Source: Actinophytocola sp044466355
Lineage (GTDB): Bacteria; Actinomycetota; Actinomycetes; Mycobacteriales; Pseudonocardiaceae
Reading direction: 5' to 3'
Assembly: GCF_044466355.1 (NCBI RefSeq)
Contig: NZ_JBITMQ010000001.1
Location: forward strand, 124,001-188,000
Length of the DNA: 64,000 bases
Each line of letters begins with the position of its first letter. Within the stretch, counting starts at the first letter, position 1. The notes below the pieces were generated by a model that saw only the letters and a list, made by a program, of their open reading frames with translations, had not been told where the DNA came from and made no database searches. The position numbers and the translations under genes are program-made. Shown here piece by piece: positions 45,604 to 54,361 of this stretch.

Positions 45604-47609
45604 CCGGCCGGCCGGTGCGCGCCGAACGGGTGGCGGAGAACCTGAACCGTGCGCTGCACGGCCTGTTCGCGCGGGACGAGCGGGTGTTCCTGCTCGGCGA
45701 GGACGTGGCCGACCCGTACGGCGGCGCGTTCCGCGTCACCACGGGGCTGTCCACCGCGTACCCCGGCCGGGTCCTGTCGACCCCGCTCAGCGAGAACGGC
45801 ATGGTCGGTGTCGCGAGCGGTCTCGCGCTGTGCGGTGACACGGTGGTCGTCGAGATCATGTTCGGTGACTTCGCCGGCCTGGCGTTCGACCAGATCCTGA
45901 ACTTCGCCACCAAGTCGGTCACCATGTACGGCACCCACGTCCCGATGCGCGTGGTCGTCCGCTGCCCGGTGGGCGGCGGTCGGGGGTACGGCGCCACGCA
46001 CAGCCAGAGCGTGCAGAAGCACTTCATCGGCATCCCGAACCTCGCGCTGTACGAGCTCTCCCCGTTCCACGACGCGGCGGACGTCCTGACGTCCGCCATC
46101 GCCGGGGAACGGCCGTGCCTGCTGTTCGAGGACAAGGTCCTCTACACCCGGCGGATGTTCCGCGACGGGGAGGTGGACGGCCGCTTCCGCTTCGAGCTGA
46201 TCGGCGAGGGCGGGAACTGGGCACGCGTCCACGTCCCTGGCGCGTCCGGTCCGCCGGTGCTGCTGATCGCACCCGGCGGGGTGGCACACCGGGCGCTGGA
46301 CGCGGCCCGGTCGCTGCTCGACCAGGGCCGCGACGTCGAGGTGCTGGTCCCGTCCCGCCTGTACCCGGTCGCGGTGGAGGACCTGGCCGAGCTCGTGGCC
46401 GGGGCGGCCGGGGTGTGGGTCGTGGAGGAGAGCACGGCGGGCGGCACGTGGGGTGCGGAGGTGGCGACCAGGCTGTACGACACGGCGTGGCACCTGCTCC
46501 CCGGTCCCGTCCGGCTGATCAACTCCGCGGACAGCGTCATCCCGGCCGCACCACACCTGGAGAACGAGGTGCTGGTGGGAGCGGACACCATCCGGACCCG
46601 TCTGCTGGCGGACACCGCGCCCCGCGACGTGCCGACCGCGCCCGTGCCGGCCGGTGCCGTCCGGGTCCCGAAGCTGAACAACAACGACGCGACCTACGAA
46701 CTCGTGGAGTGGCTGGTCGCCGACGGGTCCGCGGTGGCGGCTGGCGACCCCGTGGCCGTGGTCGAGACGTCCAAGGCGACCGAGGAGGTGGCGGCCGAGC
46801 AGGCAGGCACACTCCGGCACGCGGTGGCGGCGGGCACCGACTGCGCACCGGGCACGGTCATCGGCCACCTGACGCTCGACACCGACACGCCACCTGACGC
46901 CCCGCCCGAAGCCCCGCGCCGCGCCGAGGGCCACCCGCTGTCCCCGACCCAACGCCGGGTCGCGGAGGTCGTCACGGCGTCCCACCGCGACATCCCGGCG
47001 GCCTTCACGGTGCTGCGCCTCGACGTGGACACGGCCCTGGCCACGACCCGCCTGCTCACCGAGCGGACCGGCGCCGCCGTCGACCTCGCGGCACTCCTGA
47101 TCAAGGCGGTCGCCGGCCTGCACGAGGCCCATCCGCACGTCTTCGCCACCCGCACCCCCGACGGCCTGGTCCACGCCGCCGACGCTCCCGCGGTGGGCGT
47201 GACGGTGGACGTGGGCACCGGCCTGTACACCCCGGTCATCCGCGACGCGTCGACGTCGTCGGTCAGCGACATCGCCGACGCGCTGGCGGAGCTGCGCATG
47301 AAGGCCCTCCGCACCAGACTTCGCGAGGACGACCTGACGGGCATGAACCTCTTGGTGGCGCTCAACAACAGCCCGGGTGTGGTCATGGCCCAGCCGATCA
47401 TCCCGCCTGGCGTCACCTGCGCCCTCTCCCTGGCCGACGTCCACGACGAGGTAGTCCTGACCCCCGCGGGAACCCCGCGCACGAGAACGGTCACCGACCT
47501 GGGCCTGGCCTACGACCACCGCATGGTCAACGGCGCCGGGGCGGCGGCCTTCCTGTCCGCGGTCCGGGACGCGCTGAACGCCCCGGCCGAGGCCGCCGAG
47601 GAGGCGTGA
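45600..47609 (+). CDS. Fused 2-oxoacid dehydrogenase E1 beta-E2 (lipoyl acyltransferase)
   Basis: 669 residues from GTG 45600, overlapping the E1alpha stop. An E1beta/transketolase-like part (about 1-335, e.g. GEDVADPYGGAFRVT, STPLSENGMVGVASG) is fused to a lipoyl domain with the modified Lys in ETSKATEEV near residue 392. A chloramphenicol-acetyltransferase-like E2 domain follows (about 440-660). No E1-binding (PSBD) domain is visible, as expected when E1beta is covalently attached. The E2 motif DHRxxDG reads DHRMVNG: the His is kept, the Asp is Asn. The E2 may transfer its acyl group to the ACP rather than to CoA. No E3 gene is nearby. Confidence 0.92.
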   Translation: MTGRPVRAERVAENLNRALHGLFARDERVFLLGEDVADPYGGAFRVTTGLSTAYPGRVLSTPLSENGMVGVASGLALCGDTVVVEIMFGDFAGLAFDQILNFATKSVTMYGTHVPMRVVVRCPVGGGRGYGATHSQSVQKHFIGIPNLALYELSPFHDAADVLTSAIAGERPCLLFEDKVLYTRRMFRDGEVDGRFRFELIGEGGNWARVHVPGASGPPVLLIAPGGVAHRALDAARSLLDQGRDVEVLVPSRLYPVAVEDLAELVAGAAGVWVVEESTAGGTWGAEVATRLYDTAWHLLPGPVRLINSADSVIPAAPHLENEVLVGADTIRTRLLADTAPRDVPTAPVPAGAVRVPKLNNNDATYELVEWLVADGSAVAAGDPVAVVETSKATEEVAAEQAGTLRHAVAAGTDCAPGTVIGHLTLDTDTPPDAPPEAPRRAEGHPLSPTQRRVAEVVTASHRDIPAAFTVLRLDVDTALATTRLLTERTGAAVDLAALLIKAVAGLHEAHPHVFATRTPDGLVHAADAPAVGVTVDVGTGLYTPVIRDASTSSVSDIADALAELRMKALRTRLREDDLTGMNLLVALNNSPGVVMAQPIIPPGVTCALSLADVHDEVVLTPAGTPRTRTVTDLGLAYDHRMVNGAGAAAFLSAVRDALNAPAEAAEEA

Positions 47610-47668
47610 CCACGGCGGCGCGCCTTCAGAGTCCACTGTGGACCGGTGGCCCGAATTCCCACTGTGCG

Positions 47669-48362
47669 TCAGTGGTTGTGCGCGATGTCCACGACGATCC
47701 GCCGGACGCGGTCGGTCTGGTCGAGTTGGCTGAACACCCGGAACGGCAGCGTTTCGCGTACGCCCACCGCCAGTGTGGTCTGGCCCTCGAAGAAGCCGGC
47801 GTACCGCACGGCGCGCAGGCTGCGCCAGCCGCTGAGCTGGGCGGGGGAGTAGAGGTGGTCGCCGGTGTCGGCGAATGTCCTGCCGGGTTGGTGCCCGCTG
47901 TCGTCGAGGCCCTGTGGTGGTACGTGCGCGATGACGGCCAGCGCCGCTTTCCCTGCCACCGGCACGGGTTCTCCGGAGCCGTCAGCGGTGACGACGGGAA
48001 CGTAGCCCACCGTGTAGCCGACATCGGACGGGCCGTTGACGTCGAGCACGACGCGGTCGTAGCAGTCGTGCCGGCCCACCCGTACCAGGTAGAGCGCGTC
48101 GGTGGAATACGGTTCCGAGGTCTCCTCGGCCGTGTTCCATTCCCGGGTTTCCGCGCAGGCCATCACGGGGATCGGCGTCGTCTCCGGACGGGGTTGCGCT
48201 GGGGGCGGGTGTGGTCGGTGCGCCACGCGCGGTCGGTTCGGCGGCGCGCGTCGTCGTGGGTGTGTCCGATCGGGACGGCTCCGTGCCGGTGGCACAGGAT
48301 GCGAGCGAGGCCACGACAGCGGCCGCGGCAACCGTCAGTGCCCCGATGGTGATTGTTCGCAT
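47669..48362 (-). pseudogene. AMIN-like lipoprotein gene, frameshifted
   Basis: The 5' part from ATG 48362, with GGAG upstream, encodes a lipoprotein signal (MRTITIGALTVAAAAVVAS, lipobox SLASC) and a Thr/Pro linker. The mature domain is in another frame, ending at 47669: ALYLVRVGRHDCYDRVVLDV, VGYVPVVTADGS and FRVFSQLDQTDRVRRIVVDI resemble the AMIN-like domain of actinobacterial exported proteins. The span is 694 bp, one base more than a multiple of three, so one extra base in the linker (about 48170-48240, which includes a C5 run) explains the break. Either a pseudogene or a sequencing error. It converges on the E1beta-E2 gene and is probably not biosynthetic. Confidence 0.7.
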
Positions 48363-48455
48363 TCGAGCTCCTCGTCCCTGCTCCGTTGGGTGGTGACAGG
48401 ACGCTCGATCACGGCGATCGGTTGCACCCGCGCTCGCGGCGGTCAGGGCGCCCTG

Positions 48456-49565
48456 TCAGTCCTTGGCGTGGACGAGTTGTGCTTCGAGAACGTCGGCCGC
48501 GGTTGAGGCGCCGTCGTGGTCGCGTGTTTCGGTGCCGAGCCGGTGCGCGGCTTCGCGGTGGGGGCCGTCGGCGAGCAGGGTGAGGGCTGCTGCGCGGATC
48601 GTGGCCGCGCGGGCGTGTTTGGACAGGACCCTGCCCGCACCGAGGCGGGTGACCGCGCGGGCGACGGCGGGCTGGTCCATCAGTGGGTGCATCGGCATGG
48701 TGAGCAGTGGGATGCCGTGGGCGAGGGCACGGGCGGTGGTGGCGTGCCCGCCGTGGCCGATGACGAGTGCGGTGGTCGGCAGCAGGGTGCCGTGGTCGGC
48801 GTGGCGTACCACGCGGGCGCCCGGGGGGATGCGGAGCTGTGCGGGGTCGACGGCGCCGGTGGTGGCGACCAGTTCGATGGGCAGGCCGTCGAGCGCGTCG
48901 AGGACCCGCCGCATGGCGCGGGCCTGGCCGGGGAAGTGCGTGGTGCTGAAGCTGACCAGGACTCGTGGACGGTCCGGGTTCGGTGTCGCTTCGACCGGCC
49001 GGTCCTGCCAGACCAGGCCGAGGTGGCGCACCTGGTCGGGGAAGGTGTTGTCGGGCTTGGGTTCGAGGTCTCGCCGGGTGGTGACGAGGATGACCTTGGC
49101 GGCGGTGGCCGCGCGTACGGGGTTGACGCCGCGTACGCGTGCGATGGCTCCGACGGGACCGCGGGCCAGGTCGCGGAAGTAGCTCCATTGGCTGTGCACC
49201 AGGGAGGCGACGGGAAGTCCGGCGCGGACGGTGTGGTCGAGTGCGCCCCAGAGCAGGCAGTCGACCACGACCGCGTCGACCGGTTCCGCCGTGGCCGCGG
49301 CGATGGCGTCGTCGCCGATGCCGCGGTCGGCGAACAGCGCGGCGAAGTCGCGGATGCCGCGCAGGGTGCCGCGTGGTGCGGAGGCGTCGTAGTCGCGGCC
49401 GTTGCGCAGCGGGTCGAAGCGGAAGCCGGCGCGTTCGATGGTGGACCGTTGGATCTCGTGCCCGAGGAACCGGGCGGTGCCGCCGCGGCGTTCGACCTCG
49501 CGGGCGATGCCGAGTGCGGGTGGGAGGTTCCCTCCTCCGTCAACGGTGACGAACAGAGCGCGCAT
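48456..49565 (-). CDS. MGT/UGT-like glycosyltransferase (GT1 family)
   Basis: 369 residues from ATG 49565 with GGAAGGAGC upstream. It has a GT-B fold: an N-terminal acceptor half (ALFVTVDGGGNLPPALGIA) and a C-terminal nucleotide-sugar half with VSFSTTHFPGQ and the conserved ALVIGHGGHATTARALAHGIPLLTMP. It resembles macrolide-inactivating glycosyltransferases. No deoxysugar biosynthesis gene is in the window, so the donor would be a common UDP-sugar. Its start overlaps the TetR gene stop (TGATG), so it is co-regulated with TetR. Self-protection or efflux-coupled inactivation of the product is as likely as a biosynthetic step. Confidence 0.88.
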   Translation of the reverse strand: MRALFVTVDGGGNLPPALGIAREVERRGGTARFLGHEIQRSTIERAGFRFDPLRNGRDYDASAPRGTLRGIRDFAALFADRGIGDDAIAAATAEPVDAVVVDCLLWGALDHTVRAGLPVASLVHSQWSYFRDLARGPVGAIARVRGVNPVRAATAAKVILVTTRRDLEPKPDNTFPDQVRHLGLVWQDRPVEATPNPDRPRVLVSFSTTHFPGQARAMRRVLDALDGLPIELVATTGAVDPAQLRIPPGARVVRHADHGTLLPTTALVIGHGGHATTARALAHGIPLLTMPMHPLMDQPAVARAVTRLGAGRVLSKHARAATIRAAALTLLADGPHREAAHRLGTETRDHDGASTAADVLEAQLVHAKD

Positions 49566-50179
49566 CACGACGCTCCTTCCCGGGATTCGTTGAGGATGGA
49601 CCGGGTCATGGTCCGGATCCGGTCCTCGGTGGTGTGGACGTCGAGGCCGCGGTCGAGGCGCAGCAGCTTCCAGGCGTACACGTCAGTCGTGACGACCAGC
49701 ATGTCCACCAGCGAGTCGTGGCGCGGGCCGCGTGCCGGTAGCTCGTCGGCGAAGACGTCCTCGACCCAGCGCCGGTGCAACAGCTTGCCCGGCCCGGTGA
49801 CGGTGCGGGCCGCCTCGTCGCCAGTGGCGTCCCCGGCGGTGTCGTCCGCGGCGAGCAGGCGCAGCACGAACCGGCCCCGGCGTTCGTAGTGGGATACCAG
49901 CCGGGCGATGTTCGCGTCGATACCGCCGGCGGGATCGCGCCGCTCCTCGGCCACGTCGGCGCCGGCGTGCTCGATCGCGGCGGTCATCAACCCGTCCCGG
50001 GTCCCGAAGTGGCGAAGAATCGTCTGGACGCTCGTCTCCGCGCGACGCGCGATCTGATCGAGCGTCGCGTCCACGCGTTCCAGCTCGAACGCGAGGTCGA
50101 TCGTGGCCCGCACGATGCGTTGCCGGGTGGCCGCGCTCGAGTCCGCTCGTGCCCGCATCTCGTAACGGCGTGGCGACAT
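49565..50179 (-). CDS. TetR-family repressor
   Basis: 204 residues. The N-terminal helix-turn-helix (TRQRIVRATIDLAFELE, LDQIARRAETSVQTILRHFGTRDGL) is typical TetR. The C-terminal ligand domain is unassigned. A promoter with TTGACG (50216-50211) and TAGCGT (50192-50187), 18 nt apart, ends 7 nt before the ATG, so the message is probably leaderless. A 10-bp inverted repeat overlaps the -35. It should repress itself and the glycosyltransferase until a ligand binds. Confidence 0.92.
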   Translation of the reverse strand: MSPRRYEMRARADSSAATRQRIVRATIDLAFELERVDATLDQIARRAETSVQTILRHFGTRDGLMTAAIEHAGADVAEERRDPAGGIDANIARLVSHYERRGRFVLRLLAADDTAGDATGDEAARTVTGPGKLLHRRWVEDVFADELPARGPRHDSLVDMLVVTTDVYAWKLLRLDRGLDVHTTEDRIRTMTRSILNESREGAS

Positions 50180-50203
50180 GGTGACGACGCTAGGCTCGTC
50201 ATC

Positions 50204-50234
50204 GATTTCGCGTCAACGACACTAACGCGAAATC
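50204..50234 (-). promoter_or_regulatory. TetR operator overlapping its own -35
   Basis: GATTTCGCGT (50204-50213) and ACGCGAAATC (50225-50234) are exact reverse complements separated by 11 bp. The arms flank and overlap the -35 hexamer TTGACG of the tetR promoter, so binding would block transcription. No divergent gene is present: the next gene is on the same strand, 147 bp upstream. Confidence 0.75.
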
Positions 50235-50381
50235 ATGGGCTCGGACACCAACGGTGAGCACACGGCGGCCCCAGCCCGTCATCGATGTCCGGTGTGCTCG
50301 GCCTGCCGCGGATGTGGACCCGCGCTACACGTCGTCCGGGTACACAGTGGACATAGTGGGGTGGTCGACCGCGGTGGTTTC

Positions 50382-50747
50382 TCACGTGCGGTGTACGCGG
50401 TGGTGGCTGTGGATCAGGCCGCACTCGGAAAGTGTGAACACGTCGGCGAAGTCGACCGTGCCGGTGCCGCACGTGTGCCGGCCGGTGACCGTGAGGACCT
50501 CTCCGCTCGGCTCGATCGTCCAGAGTTCGTGCGTGCCGGGGGATTGCTCGCGCAGCGTGCGTACCGCGTCGTCGCGGGTGTTCGTGTCGCGCGGGCCGAC
50601 GCCGCGGACGTGGGCGTCCTCGTGGATGAGTGACGCGTAGCCGTCGAGTTCGAGCGCGTCCAGGTAGGCGTACAGGAGGCGGACGTGGTCGATACCCGCG
50701 GTGGTGACGGCCGCGCTGGGCGGGAGGCTCTGCGGGGTGCCGGTCAT
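50382..50747 (-). CDS. NTF2/SnoaL-like small protein
   Basis: 121 residues from ATG 50747 with GAGGAG upstream. The pattern HVRLLYAYLDALELDGYASLIHEDAHVRG followed by a beta-rich segment (GTHELWTIEPSGEVLTVTGRHTC, VDFADVFTLSECGLI) is typical of the NTF2-like fold, which includes SnoaL cyclases and many small-molecule-binding or isomerase proteins. The length fits. It ends 147 bp before the TetR promoter region and starts 133 bp from the divergent SARP gene. Its role is unassigned. Confidence 0.8.
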   Translation of the reverse strand: MTGTPQSLPPSAAVTTAGIDHVRLLYAYLDALELDGYASLIHEDAHVRGVGPRDTNTRDDAVRTLREQSPGTHELWTIEPSGEVLTVTGRHTCGTGTVDFADVFTLSECGLIHSHHRVHRT

Positions 50748-50880
50748 GAGGATCTCCTCGGGCGCACCGTGGTCGTACCACCGATCCTTCTGCTGCCGGA
50801 CATCTCCCCGCAATCCCCGTACTATCCGCGCCCGCCGAGCCTTGATGCGCCGAACGGCGCAATTCGCCGGTGGTCAAACG

Positions 50881-53800
50881 ATGCATTCGTTCGGACCCGT
50901 GAGCGATAGGCAGGGACGGGCCGCCGCACGTACATTTGAGGGGCCGTCCCCAGGTCGGACCATCGGCGAGAGTGGCAAGGAGTTGGCTGCGCTGCACAGA
51001 GCCCCGCACCCGAGGTTCTGCATCCTCGGTCCGGTGGACGTGGAGGGGCCCGACGGCTCCGTTCGCGTCCCGCCCGGCCGGCAGCAGGTCGTCCTCGCGT
51101 TCCTGCTGCTGGAAGCGAACCAGGTCGTCAGCATCGACAACCTAGTGGACGCGCTGTGGGACGAGAACCCGCCGAACACCGCCCGGACCCAGGTGCAGAT
51201 CTGCGTGTCCCGCCTCCGCAAGAACCTCGCGGTCGGTGGGGTGAGCGCCGCGCTCGAGACCAAGGGGCCCGGATACGTGCTGCGGGTGCCGGAGGGCTAC
51301 CTCGACGCGCAGGTGTTCACCGCGACGGTGGCCGAGGCGCGGGCCATCGCGGTGGAGGGCCGGACGGCCGAGGCGGCGAACATGCTCCGCGCGGCGGCCG
51401 CGCTGTGGCGCGGGGCGTGCCTCGACGGGCTGCCGAGCCGTGCCCTGCGGACCAGGGCGCTGCGGCTCGACGAGGAACGCCTGAGCGCCGTCGAGGACTA
51501 CCTCGAACTGGAGCTGCACCTCGGCCGGCACCGCAGGCTCGTCGGCGAGATCACACACCTGACGCACGAGAACCCGCTGCGCGAACGACTGCGCGCGTTG
51601 CTCATGATCGCGCTCTACCGGTCCGGCCGGCAGGCCGAGGCACTCGACGTGTACCGCGAGGGCCGGGAGATGCTCGTGGAGGAGCTGGGTCTCGAACCAG
51701 GACCCGAGCTGCGGCTGCTGGAGAACGCGATCTTCGCGGGCGACGAGCACCTGCCGTTCACCCGCACGGCGCCCGTGGCCACGCCGTCGGCGCGGGAACC
51801 GGAGTCCGTGCCACCGGCGTCCCGGATGACCTGCCCGCACCAACTGCCCGCGGACACAGCCGACTTCGTCGGGCACGAAACCGTCCTCCACGCGGCGGAG
51901 TCCGTGTTGACCGGCCGCCACCGCGCCGTCGGCATCGTCGTGGTCAGCGGGCGGCCCGGCGTGGGGAAGAGCACCGTGGCCGCACATCTCGCCCACCGCG
52001 TCGCCACCGACCACTTCCCGGACGGTCAGCTGTACTGCGACCTGCGCGGCACCCGCGCCGAGCCGAGCGATGCGTTCGACGTGCTGGGCCGTTTCCTCGG
52101 CGCCCTCGGCATCCCCGGTGCCGCGATCCCGGCGGACCTCGACGGGCGCTCCGACATGTACCGCACGATCCTGACCGAGCGGCGGGTGCTCGTGGTGCTC
52201 GACGACGCGACGAGCGAACGCCAGGTGCTCCCGCTCCTCCCCGGCAGCAGTACCTGCGCGGTCATCGTGACCAGCCGCGCCCGGCTCACCGGCGTGCCCG
52301 GCGCGCACCGCGTCGACCTGCCGGTGCTGGACCTCGCCCAGTCGCTCGCCCTGTTCGTCGCGGTGCTGGGCGAGGACCGGGTGAACGCCGAGGACGCGGC
52401 GGCCAAGGCGCTCGTCGCGACGGTCGGCGGGCTGCCGCTCGCGGTGCGCATCATCGCGGCCCGGCTCGCCGCCAGGCCGCACTGGACGCTCGCGTCGATG
52501 GTGCACCGGCTCGCGAGTGAACGGCACCGCCTCGACGAGCTCGCCCACGGTGAGATGACCGTCCGCGCGAGCCTGTCGCTCACCCACGACGGCCTCGACG
52601 ACCGGTCACGGGAACTGTTCGCGCTGCTCAGCCGGTTCGAGGGGCCGACCCTGCCCGGCTGGCTCGCCGGCGCGGTGCTCGACGACGACCGCCGCTTCCC
52701 GTCCGACCTGCTCGAACCGCTCGTGGACGTCCAGATGCTCGAGGTTTCCTCGGTGGCGCCGACCGGTGAGTTCCGCTATCGCTTCCAGGACATGCTGCGC
52801 CTGTTCGCCAGGGAGAAGGCGGACACCGACGTCCCGGCGGACCGCAGGGCGGGTGCGGTGGCCCGGGCGGTCGGCGGCTGGCTGGCGCTGACCGAGGAGG
52901 CGCACCGGCGCGTGTACGGCGGGGACTTCGCCGTGCTGCACGGCGACGGCGCCCGCTGGCGGCCCCATCCGGAGTACGTCGACCAGGCGATGATCGACCC
53001 GCTCGACTGGATGGAGGGCGAGCGGGAGAACCTGTGCCTGGCCGTCGGGCAGGCGGTCGACGCCGGTCTGCACGAGGTGGCCTGGGACCTCGCGGTCACG
53101 ATCGCGACGCTGTGCGAACTGCGCGGCTACCTCGACGAGTGGCAGCACACGCACCAGGTCGCCCTCACCGCCACCCGCGCGGCGGGCGACGTCCGTGGCA
53201 CGGCGGCGCTGCTCGGCTCACTGGGGACGCTGCACCTGACGCGGGGCCAGTACCGGCCCGCGCACGAGGCGCTCGGTGCCGCGCTGACCGAGTTCGTGAC
53301 GCTGGACGAACCGCGCGGTGCCGGCTTGTGCCGCCGGGATCTCGCGTTGCTGGCCCGGTACGCGGGCGACGACGAGCTGGCATTGTCGTTGTACGCACAG
53401 GCGATCGCCGACTTCGGGCGCGTCGACGACGTCGTCGGCCGTGCGACCGTGCTGACGCAACGTGCCTACATCCTGTGCCTGCACGGGGAGTTCGACGGCG
53501 CGCGGGCCGATCTCGCCGAGGCGATGGAGATCAACCGCGGCGTGGGCTACGCGGGCGGGGTGGCGCGCGCGCTGCGGCGGCTCGGTCAGGTGCAGTCCCG
53601 CAGCGGAGCGCACGAGGACGCGGAACGGACGTTCGCCGAGGTGCTCGCGATGGTGCGCCGCAGCCGGGACGTGATCGGGGAAGGTCACCTGCTGTTCAAC
53701 CTCGGTGAGGTGACGGCCGCGGCGGGCCGGTACGACGTCGCGAGCCGCTGGTTCGAGAAGGCCCTGGAGATCCGCGAGACGATCATGGACCGCCGAGGGT

Positions 53801-53982
53801 GCGCGGTCGTCCGGGCCGCGCTCGCCGACGTCCTGGCGCGAACGGGCGAGCGGCGACGGGCGGCGGAGCTGTTGGAGCAGGCGGTCGCGGTGTTCGCGGA
53901 GCGCGAGATGGAACCGGAGCGTGCCGCCGCCGACCGGATGTTCGGTGACCTCACCGGTGACCAGGGCGGCGGCACGCGCTGA
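50881..53982 (+). CDS. AfsR-like SARP regulator with NB-ARC and TPR
   Basis: 1033 residues from ATG 50881; the conserved region begins near residue 45 (FCILGPVDVEGPDG), so a later start is possible. It contains an OmpR-type DNA-binding domain (about 45-140), an activation domain (about 145-290), an NB-ARC ATPase with Walker A SGRPGVGKST (near residue 355) and LVVLDDATS, and C-terminal TPR repeats (about 750-1020). All domains look complete, unlike the SARP at 1265. It is the best candidate activator of the NRPS-PKS locus. A tiny secreted-peptide gene with 11-bp direct repeats upstream converges on its 3' end. Confidence 0.93.
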   Translation: MHSFGPVSDRQGRAAARTFEGPSPGRTIGESGKELAALHRAPHPRFCILGPVDVEGPDGSVRVPPGRQQVVLAFLLLEANQVVSIDNLVDALWDENPPNTARTQVQICVSRLRKNLAVGGVSAALETKGPGYVLRVPEGYLDAQVFTATVAEARAIAVEGRTAEAANMLRAAAALWRGACLDGLPSRALRTRALRLDEERLSAVEDYLELELHLGRHRRLVGEITHLTHENPLRERLRALLMIALYRSGRQAEALDVYREGREMLVEELGLEPGPELRLLENAIFAGDEHLPFTRTAPVATPSAREPESVPPASRMTCPHQLPADTADFVGHETVLHAAESVLTGRHRAVGIVVVSGRPGVGKSTVAAHLAHRVATDHFPDGQLYCDLRGTRAEPSDAFDVLGRFLGALGIPGAAIPADLDGRSDMYRTILTERRVLVVLDDATSERQVLPLLPGSSTCAVIVTSRARLTGVPGAHRVDLPVLDLAQSLALFVAVLGEDRVNAEDAAAKALVATVGGLPLAVRIIAARLAARPHWTLASMVHRLASERHRLDELAHGEMTVRASLSLTHDGLDDRSRELFALLSRFEGPTLPGWLAGAVLDDDRRFPSDLLEPLVDVQMLEVSSVAPTGEFRYRFQDMLRLFAREKADTDVPADRRAGAVARAVGGWLALTEEAHRRVYGGDFAVLHGDGARWRPHPEYVDQAMIDPLDWMEGERENLCLAVGQAVDAGLHEVAWDLAVTIATLCELRGYLDEWQHTHQVALTATRAAGDVRGTAALLGSLGTLHLTRGQYRPAHEALGAALTEFVTLDEPRGAGLCRRDLALLARYAGDDELALSLYAQAIADFGRVDDVVGRATVLTQRAYILCLHGEFDGARADLAEAMEINRGVGYAGGVARALRRLGQVQSRSGAHEDAERTFAEVLAMVRRSRDVIGEGHLLFNLGEVTAAAGRYDVASRWFEKALEIRETIMDRRGCAVVRAALADVLARTGERRRAAELLEQAVAVFAEREMEPERAAADRMFGDLTGDQGGGTR

Positions 53983-53984
53983 GG

Positions 53985-54137
53985 TCAGTCCCAGGGGTCG
54001 CTGGCCGGCGTGGCGGCGGTCGTCGCGGCTGAGCCGTCCGCGGGGGCCGCTGTGGCGACGGCCGCGCCGGCCAGCAGGGCCGCGGCGGCGAGGGTGGCGG
54101 CGAGGGTTGTGCGGGCGGCGACGATCGTGCGGAACAC
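53985..54137 (-). CDS. Small secreted peptide (50 aa)
   Basis: A GTG start at 54137 has GAGAGGA about 7 nt upstream and the frame closes at 53985, 2 bp from the SARP stop. The peptide has a classic signal sequence: FRTIVAARTTLAA, then an Ala/Leu-rich core and an Ala-x-Ala-type cleavage region (VATAAPA). The mature part is only about 17 Ser/Thr/Ala-rich residues ending SDPWD. GC third positions and the ribosome site support real coding. No homologue is recognised. It could be a signalling or export by-product. Confidence 0.65.
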   Translation of the reverse strand: MFRTIVAARTTLAATLAAAALLAGAAVATAAPADGSAATTAATPASDPWD

Positions 54138-54210
54138 GGTGTTTCCTCTCGACTTTCACTAGTGCCGGGCTGGAGTTTCGCTCGACGACACCGACGCTAA
54201 TCGACCGGTC

Positions 54211-54229
54211 CTATCCCGCGGCTATCCCG
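54211..54229. promoter_or_regulatory. Exact 8-bp direct repeats at 11-bp period (SARP-like site)
   Basis: CTATCCCG occurs at 54211-54218 and 54222-54229, exactly 11 bp apart. The site lies between the small secreted peptide (leftward) and the XRE/NB-ARC gene (rightward). A - strand -10-like TAGCGT lies at 54199-54194, 11 nt from the nearer repeat, so control of the peptide gene is plausible. Confidence 0.55.
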
Positions 54230-54361
54230 GCGTTTGCACCTCGCTGACGCGTCGCCGCGGCCGTGTCTGGGCAGGTGACGGGGTTAAGGCCGGGATGCCG
54301 CGGTGATAGCGGACCGGAGCGAGATTGGGGCGAGCAGACGGCGCGATCGGAAGGACGAGCG

